This document shows, one piece after another, positions 30,185 through 39,200 of a stretch of 64,000 nt of DNA (the first letter of the stretch is position 1; each line of letters starts with the position of its first letter). The DNA is taken from positions 1-64,000 of the forward strand of contig CAVUZJ010000007.1 of assembly GCA_963745975.1 (NCBI GenBank), in the 5' to 3' direction. Both the position numbers and the translations under genes were made by a program. The notes under the pieces are model-generated. The model did no database searches. It saw only the letters and a program-made list of their open reading frames with translations, and was not told the DNA's origin. Source of the DNA: JAKAWQ01 sp963745975. Lineage in GTDB: Bacteria; Pseudomonadota; Alphaproteobacteria; Acetobacterales; Acetobacteraceae.

Positions 30185-30901
30185 ATGCGCCTAGGCTGGC
30201 TTGCTTTTTCGATAGCGTTCCTCGGGGGATGCCTGGCGCCCGCCGTCGCTTCGGCCCAGACCAGCGCCCGCCCCGTGGTGGCCGAGCTCTTCACGTCCCA
30301 GGGTTGCTCGTCCTGCCCGCCCGCGGACGCGCTCATCACCGCTCTCGCCGGCACTCGCCCCGATCTCCTGCTGCTGACGTTCCACGTCACCTATTGGAAC
30401 GGTCTGGGCTGGCGCGACCCGTTCTCCTTCCCGGGCGCGACCGAGCGGCAACGCAATTACGTCGCGCTCGGTGTCAGCCCGGAAGTCTATACGCCCGATC
30501 TGGTGGTGGACGGCAGAGAGGACGTCATCGGTTCCGATCGTTCCGCGGTCATTTCAGCCTTGGCGCGCGCGGAGGCAAAGGACCGGACCGCCGCTCCGGT
30601 CGCCCTCACGCGCCATGACGAGACGGTGACGATCACCATCGGCGCCGGCGCCGGTCGCGGAACCGTTCTGCTGATCGGATACGATCGCCGGCACCGGACC
30701 CATGTCGGGTTCGGCGAGAATGGCGGGCGCACGCTCCTTGAAACCGACATCGTCCGCTCGATGAGTTTTGTCGGCGCGTGGTCCGGTCGGGCGCTCGAGT
30801 TGCAGGCGCCGGCGCCCGCGGGCGAGGAGGTCGCGGTCCTGTTGCAGGCGGATGACGGCCACATCATCGGCGCCGCCCGTCTCTCCGCAGCCCGCTCGTA
30901 A
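30185..30901 (+). CDS. DUF1223 secreted thioredoxin-fold protein
   Basis: 238 aa. A signal peptide (MRLGWLAFSIAFLGGCLAP...ASA) precedes the mature part. PVVAELFTSQGCSSCPPADALITAL contains the CxxC-like GCSSCPPAD motif of DUF1223. TFHVTYWNGLGWRDPFS, YTPDLVVDGREDVIGSDR and the C-terminal AVLLQADDGHIIGAARL are typical. Members are thought to be periplasmic and thiol-related but have no assigned reaction. ATG at 30185 has AAGGAGGT upstream. It heads the plus-strand run of four genes ending with the radical SAM gene. Confidence 0.88.
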   Translation: MRLGWLAFSIAFLGGCLAPAVASAQTSARPVVAELFTSQGCSSCPPADALITALAGTRPDLLLLTFHVTYWNGLGWRDPFSFPGATERQRNYVALGVSPEVYTPDLVVDGREDVIGSDRSAVISALARAEAKDRTAAPVALTRHDETVTITIGAGAGRGTVLLIGYDRRHRTHVGFGENGGRTLLETDIVRSMSFVGAWSGRALELQAPAPAGEEVAVLLQADDGHIIGAARLSAARS

Positions 30902-30914
30902 GGTGGGGGCGCCA

Positions 30915-31667
30915 ATGGGCCACGTGACAAGGACCGGCGACGGCCTCTGCGCAATCGCCGTGATGGCCAAAACCCCCGAGATCGGCCGCTCGAAAACGAG
31001 GCTCTGCCCGCCGCTCAGGCCCGAGCAGGCCGCCACGCTGGGCGCCGCCTTCCTCCGCGATACGACCGAAAATCTGCGCGCGGCGGCACGTGACGCGCCA
31101 ATCGCGCGCTATGCGGCGTACGCGCCGATCGGCACCGAGTACATTCTCCGCGAGCATCTCGCCGTGGGCACAAGGCTCATCCCGGCGGACGGCAGCATCC
31201 CGCCGACGCCGGGCGTGGAAGGGTTCGGAAGCTGCCTGCTGCACGCGATCCAGGGCATGCTGGCCGAAGGGCACGGGGCAGCCTGCGTGCTGAGCTCCGA
31301 CATCCCGACCCTCCCCACGCACTATCTGGTGCAGGCGGCGCTTGCGTCGCTGGCCCCGCCGCGTTTCGCCGCGGGAAGGATCGTCCTCGGCGCCTGCGAC
31401 GATGGTGGCTATTATCTCCTCGGCATGACGGCACCGCACGCCTCGCTGTTCGCGGATATCGCCTGGAGCACCGCTTCCGTCGCCGAGGCAACGCGCGCGC
31501 GCGCCCGCGCCCTTGGCCTCGAAGTCTTCGAGCTGGAGCCCTGGTACGACGTGGACGATGCGGACTCGCTCGCGACGCTCCTCGAGGAGCGCGCCGGCTA
31601 CGCGGCCCCGAGCACCGCGGCCGCGATCGAGCGTCTCGGCCTCCGTGCGGCGCTCGCTTCGTCATGA
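30915..31667 (+). CDS. DUF2064/CofC-like glycosyl- or nucleotidyltransferase
   Basis: 250 aa. AIAVMAKTPEIGRSKTRLCPPL is the nucleotide-binding start of the TIGR04282 type (rSAM/selenodomain-associated transferase 1). CVLSSDIPTLPTHYLVQAAL and VLGACDDGGYYLLGM hold the metal- and substrate-binding acidic residues, and YDVDDADSLATLLEE closes the fold. The association with a radical SAM gene two positions on fits the family's usual context. It overlaps the next gene as ATGA. The product is unknown. Confidence 0.83.
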   Translation: MGHVTRTGDGLCAIAVMAKTPEIGRSKTRLCPPLRPEQAATLGAAFLRDTTENLRAAARDAPIARYAAYAPIGTEYILREHLAVGTRLIPADGSIPPTPGVEGFGSCLLHAIQGMLAEGHGAACVLSSDIPTLPTHYLVQAALASLAPPRFAAGRIVLGACDDGGYYLLGMTAPHASLFADIAWSTASVAEATRARARALGLEVFELEPWYDVDDADSLATLLEERAGYAAPSTAAAIERLGLRAALASS

Positions 31668-33037
31668 GGCGATCCTTCCTCGCCCTCCTCGGCCTCGGCG
31701 CGCTCCTCGCGGTACTCACGCTCGCAACGCTCGCCCTGCACGTGCCGCGCCTGGACACGGAAGATCGCATCACGCGCCAGAACGACATCGTCGTCCTGAT
31801 GATGGCCGCGGCCGCGGTCTATTTCCTCGCCGTTCGCCTGGTCCTCCGCCACTCTTTCCCTAAGCACGCTTTCTGGGCCGTGATCTTCATCGCCGTAGCA
31901 CTCCGTGCGGTGCTCGTCGTCGCGCCGCCCTTCCTCTCGAGCGATGTCTACCGCTATGTCTGGGATGGCCGCGTCCAGGCCGCCGGCATCAATCCCTACC
32001 GCTATGTCCCCGCCGATCCCGCGCTTGCCTTCCTGCGCGACCGGCGTGTCTATCCCCACATCAACCGGCGCAACTATGCTCGGACGATCTATCCGCCGAT
32101 GGCGGAGCTCGTCTTCGCCGCGGTCGGGCGCATCCGCGACAGCGTGACGGCGATGAAGCTCGCCATGGTGGGCTTCGAGGTCCTTGGCGTCGCCTGCATG
32201 CTGAAGCTCCTCCTTCTGGCCGGCCTGCCGCGCGAACGGATCCTCATCTACGCCTGGAATCCCCTCGCACTCTGGTCCTTCGCCGCCGGCGGCCATGCCG
32301 ATGCGCTGGCGATCGGGCTGCTCGGCCTCGCCCTTCTGCTCAGGGCGCGTCATCGCGACGGTTGGGCGGGCGCGGTGCTCGGCGCTGCCACGCTGGTGAA
32401 ATTCCTGCCCGTCGTCGTCGCACCCGCGTTCGTGCGCGGCGGCCGGTTCTGGCGTCCCGCCCTCGCAGGTGCTGCCGTCATCGTGGCCCTCTACCTGCTC
32501 TACAGCTCCGCCGGCCGCCATGTGCTGGGCTTCCTGCCCGCGTACGGCGCGCAGGAAGGGTACGACGCCGGCAACGGCTTCTGGCTGCTCGAAGGCCTCT
32601 CCAAGCTCGTCGCCCTCCCAGGCTGGGCAACGCCTGCCTATCTCGTCCTCGCCGCTTCTTCCCTCGGGGCACTCGCACTCTTCATCCTCCGCCGCCGCAA
32701 CCCCGAAAGTGCGGGCGACGTCACGCTCCTCTGTCGCGACACCGCCATGCTCGCTGCCTGCGCCATGGTCGCCCTCAGCCCGCATTATCCCTGGTATTTC
32801 GCCTGGCTCGCCTTGCCCGCGATCGTCGCACCAATGCGCGCAGTGCTCTGGCTCTCTGCCGCGCCGTTGCTCCTCTATATCGCGCCCTGGCCGCACGGCG
32901 AGTTCTTCTGGCGCGGCCTGATCTACCTGCCGGCGGCAGCTTTCCTCGCCGCCGATCTTCTCCGCCGAAGCGGCCGCAGCGCGCGCTTCTCCCTCGCCCC
33001 GAAAGGAGACGAAGAATGTCCGATGCGGCAACCCTGA
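31664..33037 (+). CDS. Membrane glycosyltransferase (GT-C, GT87-like)
   Basis: 457 aa with about eleven hydrophobic segments. The first loop has SSDVYRYVWDGRVQAAGINPYRYVP (in parts) with the acidic residues expected for the catalytic site of polyprenol-phosphate-dependent GT-C enzymes. NYARTIYPPMAELVFAAVG, YAWNPLALWSFAAGGHADALAIGLLGLAL (in parts) and ATLVKFLPVVVAP are typical of the alpha-mannosyltransferase/GT87 group. It overlaps both neighbours (ATGA upstream; 22 nt with the radical SAM gene), so it is co-translated with them. The glycan target is unknown. Confidence 0.82.
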   Translation: MRRSFLALLGLGALLAVLTLATLALHVPRLDTEDRITRQNDIVVLMMAAAAVYFLAVRLVLRHSFPKHAFWAVIFIAVALRAVLVVAPPFLSSDVYRYVWDGRVQAAGINPYRYVPADPALAFLRDRRVYPHINRRNYARTIYPPMAELVFAAVGRIRDSVTAMKLAMVGFEVLGVACMLKLLLLAGLPRERILIYAWNPLALWSFAAGGHADALAIGLLGLALLLRARHRDGWAGAVLGAATLVKFLPVVVAPAFVRGGRFWRPALAGAAVIVALYLLYSSAGRHVLGFLPAYGAQEGYDAGNGFWLLEGLSKLVALPGWATPAYLVLAASSLGALALFILRRRNPESAGDVTLLCRDTAMLAACAMVALSPHYPWYFAWLALPAIVAPMRAVLWLSAAPLLLYIAPWPHGEFFWRGLIYLPAAAFLAADLLRRSGRSARFSLAPKGDEECPMRQP

Positions 33038-34068
33038 AGGACCCGCGCCGCTATTTCGAGGGCGTCGCCGCGGACCGTCATGCCTACGCAGAAGCCCCGC
33101 CCGTCTGCCTTTATCTCGAGACCACGAACCGCTGCAACCTGCTCTGCGAAACCTGCCCGCGCACCTTCGAAACCCTCGAGCCGCCGGCGGACATGAGCTG
33201 GGATCTCTTCACCCGGATCGTCGATCAGGTGCCCAACGTCGCCCGCGTGGTCCTGCACGGCGTGGGCGAGCCCATGCTGGTGAAGAATCTCCCCGCGATG
33301 ATCCGCTACCTCAAGGAACGCGGCATCTACGTGCTCTTCAACACCAACGGCACGCTGATGCACCCCAAGCGCTTCCAGCAATGGATCGACACCGGCCTCG
33401 ACGAGCTCCGCGTCTCGCTCGACGCCGCCGACCGCTCGTCCTACCTCAAGGTTCGCGGCAAGGATTTCTTCAACCGCATCGTCCGCAATCTCGGCGCCTT
33501 CACCGCCTACCAAAAAGAGATTGACGCGGCCTCGCCGCGCGTCTCGCTCTGGCTCACCGGCCTCAAGGAGACCGTGGAGCAACTTCCCGCCTTCGTGCGC
33601 CTGGCAGCCGAGATGGGTGTCGCGGAGGTGCATCTCCAGCGCCTCGTTTTCGACGAGGAGGGCTACGGCATGGCCGCCGCCGAGCAGTCCCTCTTCGAGA
33701 ACACGCGAGCCGAGGAGCGCGCCGCCATCGCAGCGGCGCAGGCGATCGGCGCGGAGCTCGGCGTGACGCTTGACGCCTCCGGCGCCACCGAGCCCGGCCT
33801 CAGCCTCAAGCGCCAGGACGACCGCGCCTGGTCGACCTGCCGCAGGCCCTGGTCGCTCATGTATTTCACCGCCCATGGGCGGGCGCTGCCCTGCTGCATC
33901 GCTCCTTTCTCCGTGCGCGGCTATTCCAACTACACGCTCGGCGATGCGATGCAGCAGGATCTCAGGGAGATCTGGAACAGCCCGGCCTACCGGGACTTCC
34001 GCACCTCACTCCTCTCCGACACGCCGCCTTCCCCGTGCCGCAACTGCGGGATGCGCTGGAGCCTCTAG
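33016..34068 (+). CDS. Radical SAM/SPASM-domain protein
   Basis: 350 aa. The CNLLCETC motif (Cys40, Cys44, Cys47) is the Cx3Cx2C site for the radical SAM [4Fe-4S] cluster. VLHGVGEPMLVKNLPAMIRYLKERG is the SAM-binding GGEP-like strand and loop. The C-terminal SPASM part has ALPCCIAPFS and the closing PCRNCGMRW. ATG at 33016 follows GAAAGGAGACGAAGA. Together with the preceding transferase and membrane glycosyltransferase it may modify a glycolipid or peptide; no precursor peptide was seen nearby. The stop codon touches structured element B. Confidence 0.88.
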   Translation: MSDAATLKDPRRYFEGVAADRHAYAEAPPVCLYLETTNRCNLLCETCPRTFETLEPPADMSWDLFTRIVDQVPNVARVVLHGVGEPMLVKNLPAMIRYLKERGIYVLFNTNGTLMHPKRFQQWIDTGLDELRVSLDAADRSSYLKVRGKDFFNRIVRNLGAFTAYQKEIDAASPRVSLWLTGLKETVEQLPAFVRLAAEMGVAEVHLQRLVFDEEGYGMAAAEQSLFENTRAEERAAIAAAQAIGAELGVTLDASGATEPGLSLKRQDDRAWSTCRRPWSLMYFTAHGRALPCCIAPFSVRGYSNYTLGDAMQQDLREIWNSPAYRDFRTSLLSDTPPSPCRNCGMRWSL

Positions 34069-34173
34069 TGCCAGCTTTCATAGAAAGCTGGCACATAGGT
34101 CTTTGTCCAAGTGCCCGATTCACGCGGCGTTTCGTGATCGCTTCGCTTCCCACGAAACTCTGCGATCGGGCAC
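34068..34173 (+). repeat. Structured intergenic element, copy B
   Basis: A perfect 12-bp hairpin (34068-34079/34083-34094, loop ATA) is followed by a CTTTGTCC run. An outer 9-bp stem GTGCCCGAT (34111-34119)/ATCGGGCAC (34165-34173) encloses an inner stem TTTCGTG (34130-34136)/CACGAAA (34151-34157). The order matches copy A at 24485-24580, and the 13-nt core GATTCACGCGGCG (34117-34129) is identical. It fills most of the 187-nt gap before the cytochrome gene; no ORF is seen in it. Confidence 0.7.
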
Positions 34174-34255
34174 TGGCGCCGGTCATCCCCACCCTCGGAA
34201 AACCAGAGCCGTTCCGAGACACCAACCTCCACGCAAAAGCCGAAGAGGCGACCTC

Positions 34256-34936
34256 ATGAGCCTGACGCAACCCGTTCCCGAGATCCTCCCGGAGAGGCAG
34301 AAGCCAACCCTCGCGCATCCGCGCACCCGCAAGCTGCATCCCTTGCCCATCCGGGTGATGCATTGGCTGAACGCGCTCGCGATGCTGATCATGATCGGCT
34401 CCGGCTGGGGCATCTACAATGATTCCGTCATCTTCCACTTCATCTACTTCCCCCACTGGATCCGCCTCGGCACCTGGGCGGCGCAGAGCCAGGAATGGCA
34501 TTTCGCCGGGATGTGGCTGCTCGCCCTGAATGGCGCCGCCTATCTCGCCTATGGCATCGTCACGGGGCGGCTGCGCATGCGCCTGCTGCCGATCCGCTGG
34601 CGCGACCTCATAACCACCATCCGCGACACGCTCCATCTCCATCTCGCGCACGAGGACCTCACCACCTACAACGCCATCCAGAAGCTGCTCTACATCGTCG
34701 TGATCCTCGCCGGCGTGTCGCAGGTCGTCTCGGGGCTCGCGATCTGGAAACCCGTCCAGTTCTCGGGATTGACAGCGTTGCTCGGGGGCTTCCAGTCGGC
34801 CCGCCTGATCCATTTTCTCGGCATGTCGGTCATCGTCGGGTTTCTCGTCGTGCACGTGGCGCTATCGCTTCTCGTCCCCCGCACATTGCTCGCGATGCTG
34901 ACCGGCGGCCCGCGCGTGGGAGGCCAGAAATCATGA
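34256..34936 (+). CDS. Cytochrome b (b561/hydrogenase b-type) membrane subunit
   Basis: 226 aa. It has four membrane helices with haem-ligand candidates: HPLPIRVMHWLNALAMLIMI (His near residues 27 and 34), HFAGMWLLALNGAAYLAYG (His) and LIHFLGMSVIVGFLVVHVALSLL (two His). This is the pattern of the cytochrome b561/Ni-Fe hydrogenase b-type family. Its stop overlaps the ATG of the molybdopterin protein (ATGA), so it is the likely membrane electron partner of that enzyme, passing electrons to or from quinone. Confidence 0.87.
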   Translation: MSLTQPVPEILPERQKPTLAHPRTRKLHPLPIRVMHWLNALAMLIMIGSGWGIYNDSVIFHFIYFPHWIRLGTWAAQSQEWHFAGMWLLALNGAAYLAYGIVTGRLRMRLLPIRWRDLITTIRDTLHLHLAHEDLTTYNAIQKLLYIVVILAGVSQVVSGLAIWKPVQFSGLTALLGGFQSARLIHFLGMSVIVGFLVVHVALSLLVPRTLLAMLTGGPRVGGQKS

Positions 34937-35706
34937 TGTCTCTCTTCCGTCCCGCTTCACCTCCAGATCCGGCCATCCTCGACAATCACCGCCCGCTCAT
35001 CCGCTCGCTCTCGCGGCGCGGCCTCTTCCGCGGCACGTTCTCGCTCGGCGCGCTCGTGGCACTCACCGGCTGCGACGTGTCGAACGATGCCTCCGTCCAA
35101 TCCGCGCTCAGGGCAATCTCGGCCTGGAACGACAAGGTGCAGGCCTGGCTCTTCGATCCGAACAAGCTCGCACCCACCTATCCGGCCTCGCTCGTGCAGA
35201 AGCCGCCGCGGTTCAATGCCTATTACGGCATCGAGGATGTGAAACCGGTGGACGGCAGGGACTGGAAGCTCGAGGTGAGCGGCCGGGTCGCCGATCGCTC
35301 GCCCTGGACGATCGAGCGGCTCGCCGCCCTGCCGCAATATGACGAGATCATCCAGCATATCTGCACCGAGGGCTGGAGCTATATCGGCGAATGGTCCGGG
35401 CCGCGCTTGGGCGATTTTCTCGACCGGGTCGGTGCGGACACGCGTGCCCGCTATCTCTATTTCACCACCGCGGACAATTACCCGACCTCCATCGACATGC
35501 CGTCGGCGCGCCACCCGCAGACGCTGCTCGCAATGACTTATGCAAGGCAAACCCTGGCCGATCCGTACGGCTACCCGGTCAGGCTGCGCACTTCGACCAA
35601 GATCGGCTACAAGAACGCGAAATGGCTGACCTCGATCGAGGTCACCAACGAATACAAGCCCGGCTATTGGGAGAAGAGGGGGTTCAATTGGTTCAACGGG
35701 CTTTGA
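34933..35706 (+). CDS. Molybdopterin-dependent oxidoreductase (sulfite oxidase/MsrP-like fold)
   Basis: 257 aa. The N-terminus SRRGLFRGTFSLGALVALTGC looks like a Tat signal (twin Arg) ending in a lipobox Cys, suggesting a membrane-anchored periplasmic protein. FNAYYGIEDVKPVDGRDWKLEVSG (in parts) and IIQHICTEGWSYIGEWSGPRLGDFL (in parts) hold the Cys that binds the Mo-cofactor, and KIGYKNAKWLTSIEVTNEY is the family C-terminus. Substrate is unknown; a sulfoxide or sulfite is possible. It is coupled to the cytochrome b gene, analogous to MsrP-MsrQ. Confidence 0.87.
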   Translation: MMSLFRPASPPDPAILDNHRPLIRSLSRRGLFRGTFSLGALVALTGCDVSNDASVQSALRAISAWNDKVQAWLFDPNKLAPTYPASLVQKPPRFNAYYGIEDVKPVDGRDWKLEVSGRVADRSPWTIERLAALPQYDEIIQHICTEGWSYIGEWSGPRLGDFLDRVGADTRARYLYFTTADNYPTSIDMPSARHPQTLLAMTYARQTLADPYGYPVRLRTSTKIGYKNAKWLTSIEVTNEYKPGYWEKRGFNWFNGL

Positions 35707-36101
35707 TCCTTGCGCTCCTGCTCCTCGCCGGCGCGGCGCACGCAGAAGACATCTCAGCGCTGCAGGCGGCGCGCTTTCCGCAGCCCGTCCGCGTCGGCCT
35801 GCTGCCCGGTCGCGACGTGCTGCAGCCGATCGAGCCTCAGCCCATCCTCGGCCATGTGGCCGCGATCGTGCGCCAGGACGGCAAATTGCTCTTCGTCATC
35901 AACCGCGGCGGGTTTCTTGGCTTCGGCACGACCCCGGTCGCCGTGCCCGTCGCCGATGTCGCCCTGCTCGGCCAGTACGTGGCGCTGATGGGGATGACGC
36001 CCAAGGAATTCGCGCGCCTGCCGCGCTTCAATCCCGCCAGCGCGACGCCACTCGCCCCCGACACGATCGTCAAAGTCGGTATCGTCCGCCCCTTCCACTA
36101 A
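35688..36101 (+). CDS. Small periplasmic protein with PRC-barrel-like domain
   Basis: 137 aa. The likely start is TTG at 35688, inside the 3' end of the oxidoreductase gene and preceded by GAGAAGAGGGG; it yields RALILALLLLAGAAHAED, a clear signal peptide. The rest (VRVGLLPGRDVLQPIEPQPILGHVAAIVRQDGKLLFVI in parts, then PVAVPVADVALLGQYVAL) looks like a PRC-barrel-type beta fold. It is co-translated with the cytochrome b and molybdopterin genes, so it is probably an accessory protein of that enzyme. The function is not known. Confidence 0.7.
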   Translation: MVQRALILALLLLAGAAHAEDISALQAARFPQPVRVGLLPGRDVLQPIEPQPILGHVAAIVRQDGKLLFVINRGGFLGFGTTPVAVPVADVALLGQYVALMGMTPKEFARLPRFNPASATPLAPDTIVKVGIVRPFH

Positions 36102-36253
36102 ATCGGGCCTTTACGGAGCGTCGCGGCGGACCATGACCGGATCTTCCGGGCCGAACCACCGCCACGTCTCCTGGATCGAACGCCCTCCCGCGCCCGAGAC
36201 CGCCTCCTGAGAGTAGGGAGCGAGCGAAGCTATTCTGTAATCGAAGGGTCGGA

Positions 36254-36259
36254 TATAAG
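36254..36259 (+). promoter_or_regulatory. Candidate -10 element for a leaderless helicase mRNA
   Basis: TATAAG ends seven bases before the ATG at 36267, and there is no purine-rich ribosome-binding site in between (GCGGCCCC). If used, the transcript would begin at or next to the start codon. A -35 is not evident. Confidence 0.35.
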
Positions 36260-36266
36260 CGGCCCC

Positions 36267-39200
36267 ATGATCCCGTTCGAGGAAATCAAGCCTGGGGGCC
36301 GGCTCCGCGGCCTCGACAGCAGCGGGATCGCTGAGATCGTGCAGGTCGCCCGGTTCGGGGCGGACGCCCTCAATCTCGTCTTCCGGGTGAACGGAAGGGT
36401 CGCCGAGCGGCTGCTCTTTCGCGGCGAGGAGACCGGGCTGGAGGCGGTAGAGGCGGGGCGAGCCTACGGCTTCGACGCCGACGGCGCCCTCCTGCGGCTT
36501 GCATCGGAGGCCTACCGGATCAGGCTCGCCCACCTCTTCGACCCCTATCTCGCTGTAAGTGCCTCGCAGATTGAGGCGCTCCCGCACCAAATCACTGCCG
36601 TATACGGCGAGATGCTGCCGCGCCAGCCTCTCCGCTTCCTGCTTGCCGACGACCCCGGCGCGGGCAAGACGATCATGGCCGGGCTCCTGATCAAGGAACT
36701 GATGATCCGCGGCGACCTTGAGCGGTGCCTGATCGTCGCCCCGGGCAACCTGCTCGAACAATGGCAGGACGAGTTATCGGAGAAATTTGGTCTTCGCTTC
36801 GACGCGCTCACCCGTGACCAGATCGAGGCATCGGTCACCGGCAATCCGTTTCTCGAGCACAACCGGCTTATCATGCGGCTCGACATGGCCGCCCGTTCGG
36901 ACGAGTTGAAGGCCAAACTCACCGCGGCCCCCGAATGGGACCTTGTCATTTGCGACGAGGCGCACCGTATGTCCGCCTCCTATTTCGGTGGCGAGGTCAA
37001 GGAGACCCAGCGTTACAAGCTGGGCAAGCTGCTCGGCACCCGCACCCGCAATCTGCTGTTGATGTCCGCTACCCCGCACAACGGGAAGGAAGCCGATTTC
37101 CAGCTTTTCATGGGATTGCTCGACGCCGACCAATTCGAGGGCCGCTTCCGCGAGGGCGTTCACAAGGCGGACGTCTCGGACATGATGCGCCGGCTCACCA
37201 AGGAAGAGCTCTACCGCTTCGATGGAACGCCCCTTTTCCCCGAGCGGCGCGCGTACACCGCCAGCTACAAGCTATCCCCGCCGGAAGCGGATCTCTACCA
37301 GGCTGTCACCACCTATGTCCGCGAAGAGATGAACCGCGCGGACCGCAACGCAGACGGTGTGCGGCGAAACAATGTCGGCTTCGCCCTCCAAATTCTCCAA
37401 CGGCGCCTTGCATCCTCTCCCGCCGCAATTCATCGCTCGCTCGAACGGAGGCGCAAACGCCTCGAAGACCGGCTCGGCGAAGAGCGGATCGGTCGCGACA
37501 CCGCTGGTGCGAAGCTCTCGATCAGCCCCGCACTGCCGGCCTATGACCCGGACGATCTGGAAGACGCGCCCGGCGCGGAGGCAGAGGAGGTCGAGGAGAA
37601 GATCCTTGACTCCGCCACCGCCGCCCAGACCCTGATGGAGCTGGAAGCGGAAATCACAATCCTCAGGGACCTCGAAGCGCGCGCTCTGAAGCTGAAACTA
37701 TCCGGCCAGGACGCGAAATGGCGCGAGCTCGAGAGCATTCTCGACGAGCCGCTCATGCTCGACGCCGCAACCGGCCTCCGCCGCAAGATCCTGATCTTCA
37801 CCGAGCCCAAGGACACCCTGGAATATCTCGCGCAGAAGATCACCGCCCGCTTCGGCGATGCCGCCGCCGTCGTCGTGATCCACGGCGGCATCGCCCGCGA
37901 GGCCCGCCGCGCCGCCATCGCTGCCTTCAACAGCGACCCGGTCGTGCGCGTCATGATCGCCAACGATGCCGCCGGAGAGGGCGTGAATCTCCAGCGCGGC
38001 GCCCATCTCATGGTCAATTACGACCTGCCGTGGAACCCCAACCGCCTGGAGCAGCGCTTCGGCCGCATCCACCGCATCGGCCAGACCGAAATCTGCCATC
38101 TCTGGAATCTCTGCGCGGCGAACACGCGCGAAGGCGAGGTCTACCGCCGCCTGCTGGAAAAACTCGAAGAGGCGCGCGCGGCCCTCGGCGGCAAGGTCTA
38201 CGACGTGCTCGGCGAGCTCTTCGAGGGCCAGGCGCTCCGCGACCTTCTGGTGGACGCGATCCGCTACGGCGAGCAGCCGGAGAAGCGCGCGGAGCTGTTC
38301 CGCAAGGTGGACGGAGCCGTCGATGTCGCCGCCATCGAACGCCTGGTCGCCGAGCGCAAGCTCACCTCCGAAGGGATGGACCCGAACGCCGTCGCCGCGA
38401 TCCGCGAGGAGATGGAGCGCGCCCAGGCCCGGCGTCTGCAACCCCATTTCATCGGTGCGTTCTTCCGCGAGGCTTTCTCCACCCTCGGCGGGCGCACCGT
38501 CGAGCGTGAGCGCGGCCGGTTCGAAATTACCCGTGTCCTCTCCATCCTCAAGGAGCGCGATCGCCTCATTGGCCGCGGTGATCCGGTGCTCGACCGCTAT
38601 GCCCGCGTCACGTTCGACAAGGCGCTGATCCCCGGCCAGCCGCAGGCCGAATTGCTCGCCCCCGGGCACCCGCTCCTCGATGCCGCCGTCGATGTCGTGC
38701 TCGAGCGGTTCCAACCCCTTTTGAGCCAGGGCGCCGTGCTGGTGGACGACGCTGATCCCGCCACCGCCTCACATCTCCTGCTCTACCTCGAGCACGCCAT
38801 CCGCGACGGCCGCACGGCGAAATCGGGCGAGCCCCGCGTGGTGTCGCAACGCCTCCAGTTCATCCTCCTGGCCGAAGACGGCGCCGCGACCGACGGCGGC
38901 TCGGCGCCCTATCTCGACGACCGCCCGATCACCGCCGATGAGCGCGCGCTGGTCGCCGATGCCGTGTCGGCACCCTGGCTCGGCGCCGGCGTCGAGCAGC
39001 CCGCGCTCGGCTTCGCCATCGCCAACCTCGTCCCCGCCCACCTCGCCGAGGTAAAGACCCGGCGGCTCGCCGAAATCGACAAGGTCGAGCGCGAGGTGCG
39101 CGCCCGCCTCACGCGCGAGATCAACTATTGGGATACCCGTGCCGCCCGCCTGCGCGAGGAAGAGCGTGCCGGCAAGGAGCAGCGCATCAACGCCACCAAC

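Noticed and set aside
36111..36761. Minus-strand frame at the start of the defence island
   Set aside because: It lies opposite the helicase N-terminus and has no recognisable domain or ribosome site.
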